Of a DNA stretch of 64,000 nt, positions 18,335 through 27,870 are shown piece by piece. Every line of letters begins with the position of its first letter. Position 1 is the first letter of the stretch. This stretch comes from Dyadobacter sp. CY312 (GTDB taxonomy: Bacteria > Bacteroidota > Bacteroidia > Cytophagales > Spirosomataceae). The stretch covers positions 1 through 64,000 of the forward strand of contig NZ_JAJUXG010000003.1 of the NCBI RefSeq assembly GCF_021390535.1. The letters are read 5' to 3'. The position numbers and the translations under genes are program-made. The notes under the pieces were generated by a model, which saw nothing but the letters and a program-made list of their open reading frames with translations, was not told where the DNA came from and did no database searches.

Positions 18335-19315
18335 ATGCCTTTTACATCAAACCCCGAACTCCCGTATGTCAATCTGCCTTTTGAATGGCAAGGCACACCC
18401 GTTACCGAAAAAGGACGTTTTGTAAATCATGAATTGCCGTTTAACGAGTCGCTCATTGAGCTGTTGAAATGGCAGACACAACGCAATCCGCAAAAAGCCG
18501 AAAAGCAAAATGACTTGTGGCGGCTTAATGTGCCGGAAAGCTGTGATTTCCTTAACACTCAGGAAGATGTGATCGTATGGCTGGGGCATGCATCTTTTTT
18601 TATACGGCTCTCAGGGATTTCAATTCTGATAGATCCTGTGTTTGTGAATAATCCATTTCTACGCCGGCTTTGCCCGCTTCCTGTTCCCATCGAATCATTC
18701 AAAAATCTCGATTACATACTGATCTCGCACGATCACCGCGACCATTGTGATGAAAAAACCATCCGTTTGCTGGCGGCCAACAATCCGAATACAACCTGGC
18801 TCACAGGATTAAATATGACCAAGCTTCTGAGTGGTTTTACCAAAAGTTCTAAAATTCAAACAGCGGGCTGGTATCAGCAATATGAAACAGATCCAAAACT
18901 AAAAATCACCTATGTTCCTTCACGCCATTGGGGAAAACGAGGGCTTGGCGACACCAACCTGCGTCTCTGGGGTGGATTTGTTATTCAATGTGCTGGTAAA
19001 ACGATCTACTTCTGCGGCGATTCCGGTTACGGAAGTCACTTTGCCGATGCAGCCAAAGTCTTCCCGGATATTGATTATTGCCTGGTTGGAATTGGCGCTT
19101 ACAAGCCTGAATTTTTCATGGGACAAAGCCACACTTCACCGGCTGATGCATTCAGGGCATTTCTGGATACGAAAGCAAAAATGATGATTCCCATGCATTA
19201 CGGAACCTTCGACCTCGCAGACGAACCCATTGGTGACCCGATCCGGGTATTGAAACAGCTGGATCATACCAAAGGAAAAATCAAATATCCGGATGTGGGT
19301 GTTTCTTTTTTATAA
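18335..19315 (+). CDS. Metallo-beta-lactamase-fold hydrolase (RomA/NAPE-PLD-like)
   Basis: A 326-residue protein with the metal-binding motif HDHRDHCD, an upstream WLGHASFFI strand, a later FCGDSGYG aspartate and a C-terminal MHYGTFDL histidine. This architecture (LGHAS, long N-terminal arm, one-domain MBL core) matches the RomA / N-acyl-phosphatidylethanolamine phospholipase D-like branch. The natural substrate is unknown. The ATG at 18335 is preferred to a TTG 36 bases upstream. No signal peptide is present, so it is probably cytosolic. It stands 78 bases ahead of the S9 peptidase gene. Confidence 0.87.
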   Translation: MPFTSNPELPYVNLPFEWQGTPVTEKGRFVNHELPFNESLIELLKWQTQRNPQKAEKQNDLWRLNVPESCDFLNTQEDVIVWLGHASFFIRLSGISILIDPVFVNNPFLRRLCPLPVPIESFKNLDYILISHDHRDHCDEKTIRLLAANNPNTTWLTGLNMTKLLSGFTKSSKIQTAGWYQQYETDPKLKITYVPSRHWGKRGLGDTNLRLWGGFVIQCAGKTIYFCGDSGYGSHFADAAKVFPDIDYCLVGIGAYKPEFFMGQSHTSPADAFRAFLDTKAKMMIPMHYGTFDLADEPIGDPIRVLKQLDHTKGKIKYPDVGVSFL

Positions 19316-19393
19316 ACCACCATCCTCAAACTTTTCCCTTAAATTGTAGGATCGTCATTCCACCACAATTCTCAAACCCAATTATTAAAACCT

Positions 19394-21562
19394 ATGAAGA
19401 AATTATATGTTTTTTTGCTGCTGACTTCGACATGCTTCACGGCATTTGCTCAGCAGAAGGAAAAAATTAAAGCAAGCGACCTTACAAAAATCAATCAGGT
19501 TGGATCCATCGCCATTGCGCCAAATGAGAAGAAGGCCATTTATACCCTCCTCACCACGGAACCTGTCGCCGACTCTCCTTTCGAATACGAGTATCGCACG
19601 CATTTGTATCTGGTAGATCTGGATAACAAAAATGAACCCGTAGCCCTCACACGCGGCAGTGAAAGTGCGAGCCAGCCCGAGTGGTCACCTGACGGGAGCA
19701 AAATTGTTTTTGTTCGTAAAATCAAAGAAAAAAACCAGCTGTTTGTATTGCCATTGAACGGTGGAGAAGCATGGCAACTTACCTCTATCGGCTACGGTGC
19801 GGGCAATCCCAAATGGTCGCCGGATGGAAGTAAAATTCTCTTTAATGCAGGCATGTCGTTATCTGAAATCCTGAAAGATTCGATCCTGAATCCGGGAGGA
19901 AGAGTACCAGCCTGGTCTATGGAAAAACCTGGGTTTGACGACAACAATTTTATCAAACCAAACAAGGACATCAAACCAAATCCGGATGGATCAATTGCAG
20001 AAATCCGTGCTTATCTGAATAAGGATGTAGAGGACAAAAAAGCGAAGGTGATCAACCGGCTGAACTTTCAGGGAGAAGCCTCTACGCAGCCGGAACTTAA
20101 CTTTTCCCACCTTTACACAATCGAGGTAAAAGAAGGAGCAAAGCCGCAATCAATCACCAAAGGGTTTTACAGTTTTGGCCAGGCAACATGGACACCCGAC
20201 GGGAAGATCATTATGGTAACTCAGGGAGACAGCCTGCAACATCCCGATCGCAGCAAAGCCAGCCGGATATTAAGGACCAACGCTGAGGGAAACGCAGTAA
20301 CGGTTTTGCTTAGCGATCCCGCATACAGTTTTAGTCAGCCTTCGGTATCGAAAGACAATAAATATCTTGCTTATGTTACCTCCACCGCGGCTCTGAAACC
20401 GGCAACACTGGATCAGGGACATATTGGTATTTTAACATTTGGTTCAGAATCCCGTCCTTACGTATCGCCGTTCGACCGCAGTGCCGGAAACCTTACCTGG
20501 GCGGCCGACAGTAAATCACTCTATTTCACAGCTGCATCCAACGGTGGATTTCCGGTTTACAGAATGAACGTGATCAATAAGAGGGTGAACCAGCTAACAG
20601 GATACAATGCAGGGATTAACAGCTTTGATGTGTCAGCAAATACAGCAGTGTTTGCCAAAACCGAAGTTGCCAATCCATCGGAGCTGTTCACGTCTGATAC
20701 TGGTTTCCAGACGGAAGTGAAACGCAGCAACCACAACACGGAATGGCTGAAAGGAAAACTTTTGAGTTATCCTGAAAAAAGAACGCTGACCAACACCAAG
20801 GGGCAAACCATTGAATACTGGGTAATGAAACCGTCACAAACCGAAGCAGGCAAAAAATATCCGCTTCTGCTGCAAATGCATGGCGGTCCGACCGCCATGT
20901 GGGGACCTGGCGAAATTTCGATGTGGCATGAGTTTCAGTTCTTCTGCTCGCAGGGATATGGCGTTGTCTATGCCAATCCGCGTGGTTCCGGCGGTTATGG
21001 GCTGGATTTCATGAAAGCTAATTTCCAGGACTGGGGAACTGGACCAGCCTCTGACGTACTTGCTGCCGCATCCGACGCAGCCAAAGAAGCATGGGCCGAC
21101 ACGGCAAGACAAGTTATTACTGGCGGATCTTATGCGGGGTATCTTACAGCCTGGATCGTAGGGCACGACAACCGCTTTAAAGCTGCACATGCGCAAAGAG
21201 GTGTATATGAGCTCACTACTTTTATGGGCGAGGGTAACGCGTGGAATCTTGTTCCCAATTACTTCGGCGGTTATCCGTGGCAGGCCGAAATCAAGAAAAT
21301 TATGGATGCTAATTCGCCACAATCTTTCGTTGAAAACATTCACACGCCACTGCTGATCAAACATGGAGAAAGTGATCTGAGAACCGGTGTGATCCAAAGC
21401 GAACTGCTTTATAAAAGTTTGAAAATATTGGGCAGAGACGTGGAATACGTTCGTATGCCGGGCGGAACCCATGAACTTAGCAGAACCGGAAACCCACGCC
21501 AGCGTATAGACAGAACGCTTCGTATTTATGAGTTTTTTGAAAGGTATGTGGGACAGAAGTGA
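19394..21562 (+). CDS. Exported S9-family prolyl oligopeptidase-type serine peptidase
   Basis: A 722-residue exported peptidase with a signal peptide (MKKLYVFLLLTSTCFTAFAQ), an N-terminal beta-propeller (TolB-like strands such as SQPEWSPDGSKIVFVRK and GNPKWSPDGSKILF) and a C-terminal alpha/beta hydrolase domain. The nucleophile is Ser579 in GGSYAGYL; the acid Asp is in HGESDLRTG and the His in GGTHELSR, completing the triad. The domain order matches acylaminoacyl-peptidase or dipeptidyl-peptidase relatives, which act on short peptides. It probably acts in the periplasm. Confidence 0.94.
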   Translation: MKKLYVFLLLTSTCFTAFAQQKEKIKASDLTKINQVGSIAIAPNEKKAIYTLLTTEPVADSPFEYEYRTHLYLVDLDNKNEPVALTRGSESASQPEWSPDGSKIVFVRKIKEKNQLFVLPLNGGEAWQLTSIGYGAGNPKWSPDGSKILFNAGMSLSEILKDSILNPGGRVPAWSMEKPGFDDNNFIKPNKDIKPNPDGSIAEIRAYLNKDVEDKKAKVINRLNFQGEASTQPELNFSHLYTIEVKEGAKPQSITKGFYSFGQATWTPDGKIIMVTQGDSLQHPDRSKASRILRTNAEGNAVTVLLSDPAYSFSQPSVSKDNKYLAYVTSTAALKPATLDQGHIGILTFGSESRPYVSPFDRSAGNLTWAADSKSLYFTAASNGGFPVYRMNVINKRVNQLTGYNAGINSFDVSANTAVFAKTEVANPSELFTSDTGFQTEVKRSNHNTEWLKGKLLSYPEKRTLTNTKGQTIEYWVMKPSQTEAGKKYPLLLQMHGGPTAMWGPGEISMWHEFQFFCSQGYGVVYANPRGSGGYGLDFMKANFQDWGTGPASDVLAAASDAAKEAWADTARQVITGGSYAGYLTAWIVGHDNRFKAAHAQRGVYELTTFMGEGNAWNLVPNYFGGYPWQAEIKKIMDANSPQSFVENIHTPLLIKHGESDLRTGVIQSELLYKSLKILGRDVEYVRMPGGTHELSRTGNPRQRIDRTLRIYEFFERYVGQK

Positions 21563-21622
21563 GTTTCGAAGAGGTTTTTAGTTCAAAGTTCACAGTAGGT
21601 TTAAAACTTGATATTATAAACG

Positions 21623-21660
21623 AAACAAGGTCGGCAGTGATGTCGACCTTGTTTTGCTTT
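21623..21660. terminator. Bidirectional terminator with GNRA tetraloop
   Basis: AAACAAGGTCGGCA (21623-21636) and TGTCGACCTTGTTT (21641-21654) form a 14-bp stem, with one G-T pair, closed by a GTGA tetraloop. It lies between two convergent genes, the S9 peptidase (plus) and the siderophore-interacting protein (minus), with T-rich flanks on both strands. Confidence 0.88.
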
Positions 21661-22346
21661 CACGACCAAAACCCCTGCACCCGTATCGAATTGGGCTGGT
21701 CTTTTCTCTTTTTTAATTCCTTCCGGAGCGCAATGCTCGTCGCAATGTGACCCACAATGTAAACTTCTGAATAAGTAAGATCCTGGTCTTTGGTCCATTC
21801 CAGCAATGACTCAAATCCACCAATATCATTTTGTTTAACAGGTCGCACTTTCCATCTGAAATTATTGAAAAATTCGACCATGTGCCCGTCTTTCGCCATG
21901 GAAATGGCGCCTGAAATTTGCCTGCCATGAGCGAGTTGTTGTAAAGCAAGAAAATGGGCCAAAGAACTCATATCACCCAGTACAATCAGATTGCCCGGCA
22001 CAGCACGATGAAATGTGTTCCCTACACCGACGTACGTGATGGCATCTCCTACCGACAACAGACGCACCCAATTACTGCCTGGTCCTTCGTGTACCGCATC
22101 CACATACAAGGTGCATGTACGTGTCTCATCATCCCAGCCTGCGGGTGTATAATCTCGGTAAAGGCCTTCGCCCACCTTGATTTTGATGTGCTGCACTTTT
22201 TCCCAACCTGACATATCCATATTTGGGAAATGTACATCCACTTCAAAAAAAGAATCAGGCTCCCAGGCACGGATCGCAATCACCCTACCGGTTTTTGCAA
22301 ATGCACTCTCCATCAAACTGAGCGCCTTTTGTTTTAAAATATTCAT
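21660..22346 (-). CDS. Siderophore-interacting-type FAD-binding reductase
   Basis: A 228-residue protein of the siderophore-interacting (SIP/ViuB-like) group. It has an N-terminal FAD-binding barrel with the flavin motif YRDYTP and a C-terminal nucleotide-binding part (NLIVLGDMSSLAHFLAL; EVYIVGHIATSIALRKEL), ending in VQGFWS as is typical of the group. Family members reduce ferric siderophores with NAD(P)H, or act as general flavoreductases. Translation may begin at the ATG at 22346 or at an internal ATG 33 bases later. It faces the neighbouring AraC gene, which lies upstream on the same strand. Confidence 0.85.
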   Translation of the reverse strand: MNILKQKALSLMESAFAKTGRVIAIRAWEPDSFFEVDVHFPNMDMSGWEKVQHIKIKVGEGLYRDYTPAGWDDETRTCTLYVDAVHEGPGSNWVRLLSVGDAITYVGVGNTFHRAVPGNLIVLGDMSSLAHFLALQQLAHGRQISGAISMAKDGHMVEFFNNFRWKVRPVKQNDIGGFESLLEWTKDQDLTYSEVYIVGHIATSIALRKELKKRKDQPNSIRVQGFWS

Positions 22347-22495
22347 ATCGTTAAACTACAATTAGCGTTCTGAGAATTGACATACATCATCGCCAGATTG
22401 AACATTCCAATGTTCGGTGTCCACAACGATAATGTGTTACAAAACAACGGCCAAAGGCAATTTTTAAAAATAGAGAAAGGCAGGTAATGATTGGA

Positions 22496-23356
22496 CTATT
22501 TGCGGTATTCGCTTCTGAACTGTCCGGGAGAAATATTGATTACCTTTTTAAATAGTCTGGAAAAATAGGTGTGATCCTCATAACCGAGTGAAAATGCAAT
22601 TTCCTTCACACTCAGATCGGTGAAGTACAAAAGCCGGCGGGCCTCCATCATCACTTCCCGGTGAATCCAGTGACTAACCGGAAAACCAGTTGAAACTTTT
22701 ACTATCTCTGTTAAATAGGAAGGCGAGATATTCAGCAGCTGAGCATATTCAGATGGACTTTTTATCGTCCTGAAATTTTCAGCAAGCAAACTTTTAAATT
22801 CCCTTGTTATAAGTGCAGGTCGGGAATTACCAATATTTTCCTGTTTAGTGCAATCCTGAATAAAAGCTGCAAACAACCCCAAACATACCTGAAGCATGGA
22901 GTCCAGAACGGGCTGATAAAAAGGAGTGGATTCTGCCCGGCCAGAAAATTCAGATAACAAACGAAGGCTACTTACCAATTGCGCCGATTGCAACTCGTTC
23001 AGTTTGACGGGCAAACCCTCGGCTGCGTACGCTTCAAAAACCTCCCGGTAGGTATCTCCCAATGAGATTAAGTCAATAGCCAGCAACCATCCACTGGCAT
23101 TCTCGACAGACAACGGCGTGTGAACCTGTCCGGGTAAAATACAGAATACACCGCATCCCGTCAGAGAAATCTCTCGAAAATCGACCATAAACCGACTGTC
23201 GCCTTTCTCCTGAAAAAAGAAATTACAATGGTTGTCGCGATGCACTTCCATACCAGCAACCTTGCCCGCATCGAGTTGATCTATCCGGTGCAGAAAAACG
23301 CCCTTGCTCGTTTCTTCACTCAGATAATGAAGCGGTATGGATTGTTTCGCAGGCAT
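22496..23356 (-). CDS. AraC-family transcriptional regulator with cupin-like sensor
   Basis: A 286-residue regulator. The N-terminal half is an AraC_binding-type cupin (NHCNFFFQEKGDSRFMVDFR; GVFCILPGQVHTPLS), and the C-terminal half a double helix-turn-helix (SPSEYAQLLNISPSYLTEIV; LSVKEIAFSLGYEDHTYFSR; ISPGQFRSEYRK). It is probably the regulator of the siderophore-interacting gene immediately downstream on the same strand (gap about 150 bases), since such pairs are common; this is an inference from position. Confidence 0.92.
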   Translation of the reverse strand: MPAKQSIPLHYLSEETSKGVFLHRIDQLDAGKVAGMEVHRDNHCNFFFQEKGDSRFMVDFREISLTGCGVFCILPGQVHTPLSVENASGWLLAIDLISLGDTYREVFEAYAAEGLPVKLNELQSAQLVSSLRLLSEFSGRAESTPFYQPVLDSMLQVCLGLFAAFIQDCTKQENIGNSRPALITREFKSLLAENFRTIKSPSEYAQLLNISPSYLTEIVKVSTGFPVSHWIHREVMMEARRLLYFTDLSVKEIAFSLGYEDHTYFSRLFKKVINISPGQFRSEYRK

Positions 23357-23365
23357 GGTTCAATA

Positions 23366-23557
23366 TTAAACGAATTTTGTTTTGCCTGTTTGTGGATTGC
23401 TTGGCTCTTCACTGGTTCGTGTCATCATTTCAGTTGTAACAAAATATTGAGCTTTCGCTTCGAACTTTTTGCGCTTGGAAGTTCCTGTCTTACCATATTT
23501 GATATCCAACAATGTTTCAAAGCACTTCGCATTCCTTATGTCGATTTCCTTTTTCAT
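23366..23557 (-). pseudogene. Remnant of a HigA/Xre-type antitoxin (N-terminal part only)
   Basis: A 63-residue open frame. Residues 1-45, with GKTGTSKRKKFEAKAQYFV in the middle, resemble the N-terminal arm of Bacteroidota HigA/Xre-type antitoxins (GTxxRxxFE followed by a helix ending in E-M-I/M). The helix-turn-helix that should follow is missing; the frame ends after a short unrelated-looking tail (SNPQTGKTKFV). No partner toxin gene is adjacent. It is best read as a truncated gene, though a short true protein cannot be excluded. Confidence 0.42.
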
Positions 23558-23583
23558 TACATTGTACTTTTAATCTAAGTGAT

Positions 23584-26151
23584 TCACCTTTTCAACTTCA
23601 CAGCCCTGTCCAGCATATCGATAGCCTGCAAAACCTTGTTTTTTAGATAAAAAGGATAGTTAGGATTTGCGGTAAGAAATGCATCTGCGATCTTTTTAGC
23701 CTCAATTCCGGAATGCCCGGCAAATGTGTTATGCATCCAGCGGGTCGGGAAAAATATATCTCCCGTGAGTTGGATTTCCTGCAACATCTCCAACGATGGC
23801 CGAAGGTATTTCACCGCACTTTTCTGACGTAACGGATGATGCAAGTATGACAGTCCTTCCAGTACCCAAGCCTCTTTTTCACGATTTTCAGGTTTTTTAA
23901 GTGACTCAAAAAAAGCGTCCCGTTCAGCTTCATTTTTGCTTAATGCAGGAATCGCAAATGCCAGCTTCTGCTTGCGGTCAGGATTTTTCGTATTGTTCAA
24001 TTGTGTTTCCAATACCTGTTTCGGATCGTTTTGTCCTTTCAAAGTAATTTCGCAAGCCAGTGAAATTTTATCATCCTCTGACAATACCAAATCCTTCACA
24101 TTCAATTTTCCATTCCAAAGCGATTCCAGTTTTTGCAAACCATCATCAGACAGTGCCACATTTTTGAATGCTTTGAAATACGATGTTTTAATTCCCTTGT
24201 CCTTTGTCGCATTCAGCAGTTCCCAAAGTTGTGTCTCCATTTGAACTTGCATTGCCTGTCGGGTAACATCAGGTAGAAACGACCACCAGAGCGTTTGCAG
24301 GTTGCCCAACAGGTAATCAACCAGTAACGGATTCTCCTCTTTTGGAAGCATTCCTAAAATATTACTCACCATGGTTTGAGGAGCCTGTCCGTCTCCGCGA
24401 AGAAATCCTTCCCAAATATTCACCAGTATTGCCCCCCTGAAAACCGGATCTGTCATATCCGGATCTGATTCTGCGCTATAGTTTTTCGCGAAGTAATTTC
24501 GACTCTCGCTATCCATTTTAAAATAGCCATAACCGATACCACTTGAATTTGGAAAAACCATTGATTTGGCATCCCCAATCACCAGCGATTTATCGTTCAC
24601 CAGATTCAAACTACTCTCCCGATAAGCATCTCCAACTTTCCATTTGGAATTTACCGATTGTTGCCAAATCCTTCCTGAGATCGAATCAGTCAATTGTTTA
24701 ACACTGACAGCTTTATTGTCACTAATCAATTCATACTCCGGCATACCGGAAGTCTTCACCCATACATTGCTCCATTCTGCAATATTAAGCGGAGTCTTTT
24801 TATCAATAATTCCTATCAAATCGTCCCAACGGGCATTCCCGAACGAGTACGTTTTCAGATATTCCTGCAGACTTTCCTGCATCATCTTTTCGCCAATCTT
24901 TCGTTCAAGCTGGCGCATTACAATCGGCGCTTTCTGGTAAATAATTGCACCGTAAAGGGTTCCTGCATTTTTAAGATTACCCAGTTCCTGCAAGATAGGA
25001 TTGGTTCCTGCCGAGCGATCTACTTCATAAGCCGACGGATAATGGGCCAATAAAAACCGTAAATCATGGTTGATTTCCGGAAAACTTGGATGCACAATTT
25101 TAGCCGCCATAAAATTGGCAAACACTTCTTTGAGCCAAACGTCATTGAACCAATCCATCGTCACCAAGTCCCCAAACCACATGTGGGCCGATTCATGAGC
25201 AATCACACTGGCTCTTGCCATTTTCTTGTTTACAGAAGCATTTTCATCCAAAAACAACCCCGATTCATTGTAGAAAATAGCACCCGGATGTTCCATTCCG
25301 CCGTATTGAAAAGACGGAATTAATACAAAATCAAACTTACCAAATGGATACTTAATGTCTGTATAATCTTCCAGCCAGGCCAGCGACTGCCCGTGTAAGC
25401 GGAACACCTCATCAGCATTGCGGTTTACTTTTGTTGTGTCGGTTTCTCTGTAATACATGGTCATCTCCCGACCTTTAATAGTCCTGACCGTTTTGAAAAA
25501 TTTCCCGGCAGAAAATGCAAACAGATACGAGCTGATGGGTTTGGTTTTTTCAAACTGATAAATGCTTTTGCTCCTGTCTGACTTTTTATCTTTCAGCAGT
25601 CCATTGGCAACGGCTTCCCAGCTTGCAGGTGTTTTCAGGGTAAGGCTGTAAGTGGCTTTCAGATTGGGTTGGTCAAACAAAGGAAAGCAGGTGGAAGCCC
25701 TGTCGGGGACAAAAAGTGTATACAGATATTCCTCACTGCGGTTGAGCGACATATCTCCGGCAACGAATTCAATTTCAACTTCATTTCTGCCCTTTTCAAG
25801 ATCAGAAGGTTCGATAACGATGTGTTCGTTTGCGAAAGTATGTGCTACGTCTTTGCCCTTTACTTTTACCGAAATCAAATTCGAGGAGTCGGCGTTAAAA
25901 TCCAGCGTGACAGGTTCGGAAGTATTTTTTAACAAAAATGAGATCAGCTCCTTTCCTTTGATCGCCTCCTTTTTCGACTCAGGAATGTCGAGTTCCAAAG
26001 CATAATGAATGCTGTCGATGGTCTTTTTACGGTGTTCATTTAAGGCAAATGAAACTCCTTTGTCAGGAAGTTGATCGCTTTGTTTTTTACAACTAAAAGA
26101 AACGGAAAGAATTATAAGGACAACTATGAAAGATGAAATGAAACAACGCAT
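23584..26151 (-). CDS. M1-family zinc aminopeptidase, exported
   Basis: An 855-residue gluzincin aminopeptidase that removes N-terminal residues from peptides. The N terminus (LIILSVSFSC, Cys21) looks like a Bacteroidota lipoprotein signal. The exopeptidase motif YGGMEHPGA (283-291) and the zinc motif HESAH with Glu in KEVFANF are intact: His319, Glu320, His323 and Glu342. The C-terminal region is helical, consistent with an ERAP-type or HEAT-like tail. Together with the M19 and two S9 peptidases it suggests peptide nutrition. Confidence 0.94.
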   Translation of the reverse strand: MRCFISSFIVVLIILSVSFSCKKQSDQLPDKGVSFALNEHRKKTIDSIHYALELDIPESKKEAIKGKELISFLLKNTSEPVTLDFNADSSNLISVKVKGKDVAHTFANEHIVIEPSDLEKGRNEVEIEFVAGDMSLNRSEEYLYTLFVPDRASTCFPLFDQPNLKATYSLTLKTPASWEAVANGLLKDKKSDRSKSIYQFEKTKPISSYLFAFSAGKFFKTVRTIKGREMTMYYRETDTTKVNRNADEVFRLHGQSLAWLEDYTDIKYPFGKFDFVLIPSFQYGGMEHPGAIFYNESGLFLDENASVNKKMARASVIAHESAHMWFGDLVTMDWFNDVWLKEVFANFMAAKIVHPSFPEINHDLRFLLAHYPSAYEVDRSAGTNPILQELGNLKNAGTLYGAIIYQKAPIVMRQLERKIGEKMMQESLQEYLKTYSFGNARWDDLIGIIDKKTPLNIAEWSNVWVKTSGMPEYELISDNKAVSVKQLTDSISGRIWQQSVNSKWKVGDAYRESSLNLVNDKSLVIGDAKSMVFPNSSGIGYGYFKMDSESRNYFAKNYSAESDPDMTDPVFRGAILVNIWEGFLRGDGQAPQTMVSNILGMLPKEENPLLVDYLLGNLQTLWWSFLPDVTRQAMQVQMETQLWELLNATKDKGIKTSYFKAFKNVALSDDGLQKLESLWNGKLNVKDLVLSEDDKISLACEITLKGQNDPKQVLETQLNNTKNPDRKQKLAFAIPALSKNEAERDAFFESLKKPENREKEAWVLEGLSYLHHPLRQKSAVKYLRPSLEMLQEIQLTGDIFFPTRWMHNTFAGHSGIEAKKIADAFLTANPNYPFYLKNKVLQAIDMLDRAVKLKR

Positions 26152-26358
26152 GAGGATAAAGGAATATTAAAAAATTGCAAATAATCCGGACTAGCAGGAC
26201 TATGAACTGAATCACAAGCAAGTTAAGCGAATTTTCGATTAGTGGGTGGAGGGCATTTCAATTCTTTGGATTCGAAAAATCTATTCAGAATCTATATGCG
26301 CACTATAATCATTGATTTGGAGAAGAAAATTTCGTCTATGCCAAACTGAAGAAAGTCC

Positions 26359-26522
26359 GTTTCATGCCTAACGGCATTTTTGGACAACGTTAAAGTCGAT
26401 GGTTGCTGAACTAATTCCGCCAGAATCCGCACTTAAATGCAGTAAATTCAATCGCGTAGCGATGCAATATTGGAAGAAAAGTTAATCCCACACATACCCA
26501 AATCCCGTTAGGGATGTAACAA
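26359..26522. repeat. Direct repeat, copy 1 (multi-hairpin intergenic repeat)
   Basis: A unit of about 164 bases that recurs 209 bases downstream. It contains three small palindromes: ATGCC-TAAC-GGCAT, ATCGC-GTA-GCGAT and CCC-GTTA-GGG. Words such as ATCCCGTTAGGGATGTAACA are known as dispersed repeats in Bacteroidota genomes. It sits in a 627-base gene-free stretch (26152-26778) between two genes that are both on the minus strand; the first 200 bases of the gap show no other feature. Confidence 0.85.
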
Positions 26523-26567
26523 AATTTCAGGAGGATTTCCATTTATAAAACATTGCAACATATCCAT

Positions 26568-26732
26568 GTTTCATGCCTAACGGCATTTTCTGGACAACGT
26601 TAAAGTCGATGGTTGCTGAACTAATTCTACCAGAATCCGCTCTTAAATGCAGCAAACTCAATCGCGTAGCGATGTAATATTGGTAGAAAAATCAATCCCA
26701 CACATACCCCAAATCCCGTTAGGGATGTAACA
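26568..26732. repeat. Direct repeat, copy 2 (multi-hairpin intergenic repeat)
   Basis: Second copy of the 26359-26522 unit, differing by a few substitutions and one extra C. The same three palindromes are kept, including the compensated ATCGC/GCGAT stem, which suggests selection or recent duplication. Confidence 0.85.
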
Positions 26733-26778
26733 GATTGGAAGTTGGTAATCAAATTGACACTTCGACAAAAAGCACCAT

Positions 26779-27753
26779 CTATTTCTCCTCCAAAAGAATC
26801 AATTGCGTACGCTGCTTATTTTTGAGACCAGGATTATCATCGCTTACCACCACCAATTTACGTTTTCCACTTTCGGTTGGCCACCACGACATTCCTTCCA
26901 GATTGTCAGGAATAAAAGGTAAACCTTTGTTAAAGTCGAATGCTGGTTCCGGGTCTTTTTTCAAATGATTTCCTTCCACCGTTACCTGCCAAAGTTTTGC
27001 TTTCACAATTTCACTGCCGCCTTTGCCATTGTCATAGCACCTTTCCAGCACGAGTAACTGCTTTTCATTTACCGACAATATTTCCGAAATACCTCCACGG
27101 TGTTCCGTTTTACTGTATGGACATCCGCTGCGATCAATCACATAACTGAACGATTGCGGAGAAACATAACCGATGTCATTTTTTTCAAACTTCCAAAAGT
27201 GAATGGTGTCCTGCCCTACTTCCGTCTCTCCCGCCCAGCCAGCTTCCGGCGCTACCCACACCACCCCACTATCCGAAACCGCCATGCCTTCAATCCCTTT
27301 ATTATCCGCAGGTAGCCACATAGGCGGAATCAGGAACTTGGGTCTCTCACTTTTGGGTGGATAACCGTCGTAATAGGCAACAAAAGTGGTGGTATCAATA
27401 TTTTCCCAAACGGGTTCGTATTCGTTTTCTACTGCATACAGAAACCTGCCGTTCGTTTTATCAAACCTCACCGCCTCGAACCAGTTGTGCGTCGATTTGG
27501 CAATGAGTGTTTTTTCCTGCGGTTCAAAGTCCCGGATGGTGTTGATGTTGCTGAAAACAAAATAGGCCCCTCTGTCGCCCGCCAGATGCCATTGCTTTTT
27601 GGAAGGCTCATATTCTATCGCCGAAATTCCGTGAAGTTGTCCGGCAGGTTTCATAGGGAGAAAGGTGCTGTCCGCGAATTTGAATTGTAGAGATTGCGCT
27701 TTTACAAAACTGAAACAGGTTAATAGAACAGCAGCAAGTAAGGATTTTTTCAT
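26779..27753 (-). CDS. Phytase-like esterase domain protein, exported
   Basis: A 324-residue protein with a signal peptide (MKKSLLAAVLLTCFSFVKAQ). The mature part fits the phytase-like / esterase-like activity family (PF13449): GQLHGISAIEYEPSKKQWHL near the start, NKGIEGMAVSDSGVVWVAPE in the middle, and GISEILSVNEKQLLVLER and LPFIPDNLEGMSWWP later. The family is a beta-propeller of uncertain activity, sometimes annotated as esterase. It probably acts in the periplasm or is surface-exposed. It is divergent from the second S9 peptidase, 117 bases away. Confidence 0.85.
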   Translation of the reverse strand: MKKSLLAAVLLTCFSFVKAQSLQFKFADSTFLPMKPAGQLHGISAIEYEPSKKQWHLAGDRGAYFVFSNINTIRDFEPQEKTLIAKSTHNWFEAVRFDKTNGRFLYAVENEYEPVWENIDTTTFVAYYDGYPPKSERPKFLIPPMWLPADNKGIEGMAVSDSGVVWVAPEAGWAGETEVGQDTIHFWKFEKNDIGYVSPQSFSYVIDRSGCPYSKTEHRGGISEILSVNEKQLLVLERCYDNGKGGSEIVKAKLWQVTVEGNHLKKDPEPAFDFNKGLPFIPDNLEGMSWWPTESGKRKLVVVSDDNPGLKNKQRTQLILLEEK

Positions 27754-27870
27754 TCAGTTTCTAGTCCTGATAAAGTGATAAAGGTTGAACAAAAATAACA
27801 CTGAAATCTGTACATTTAAGAATCCAACAAAAAAGACACCAAACCTTTTACCGAACCATCTTTCAAATCC

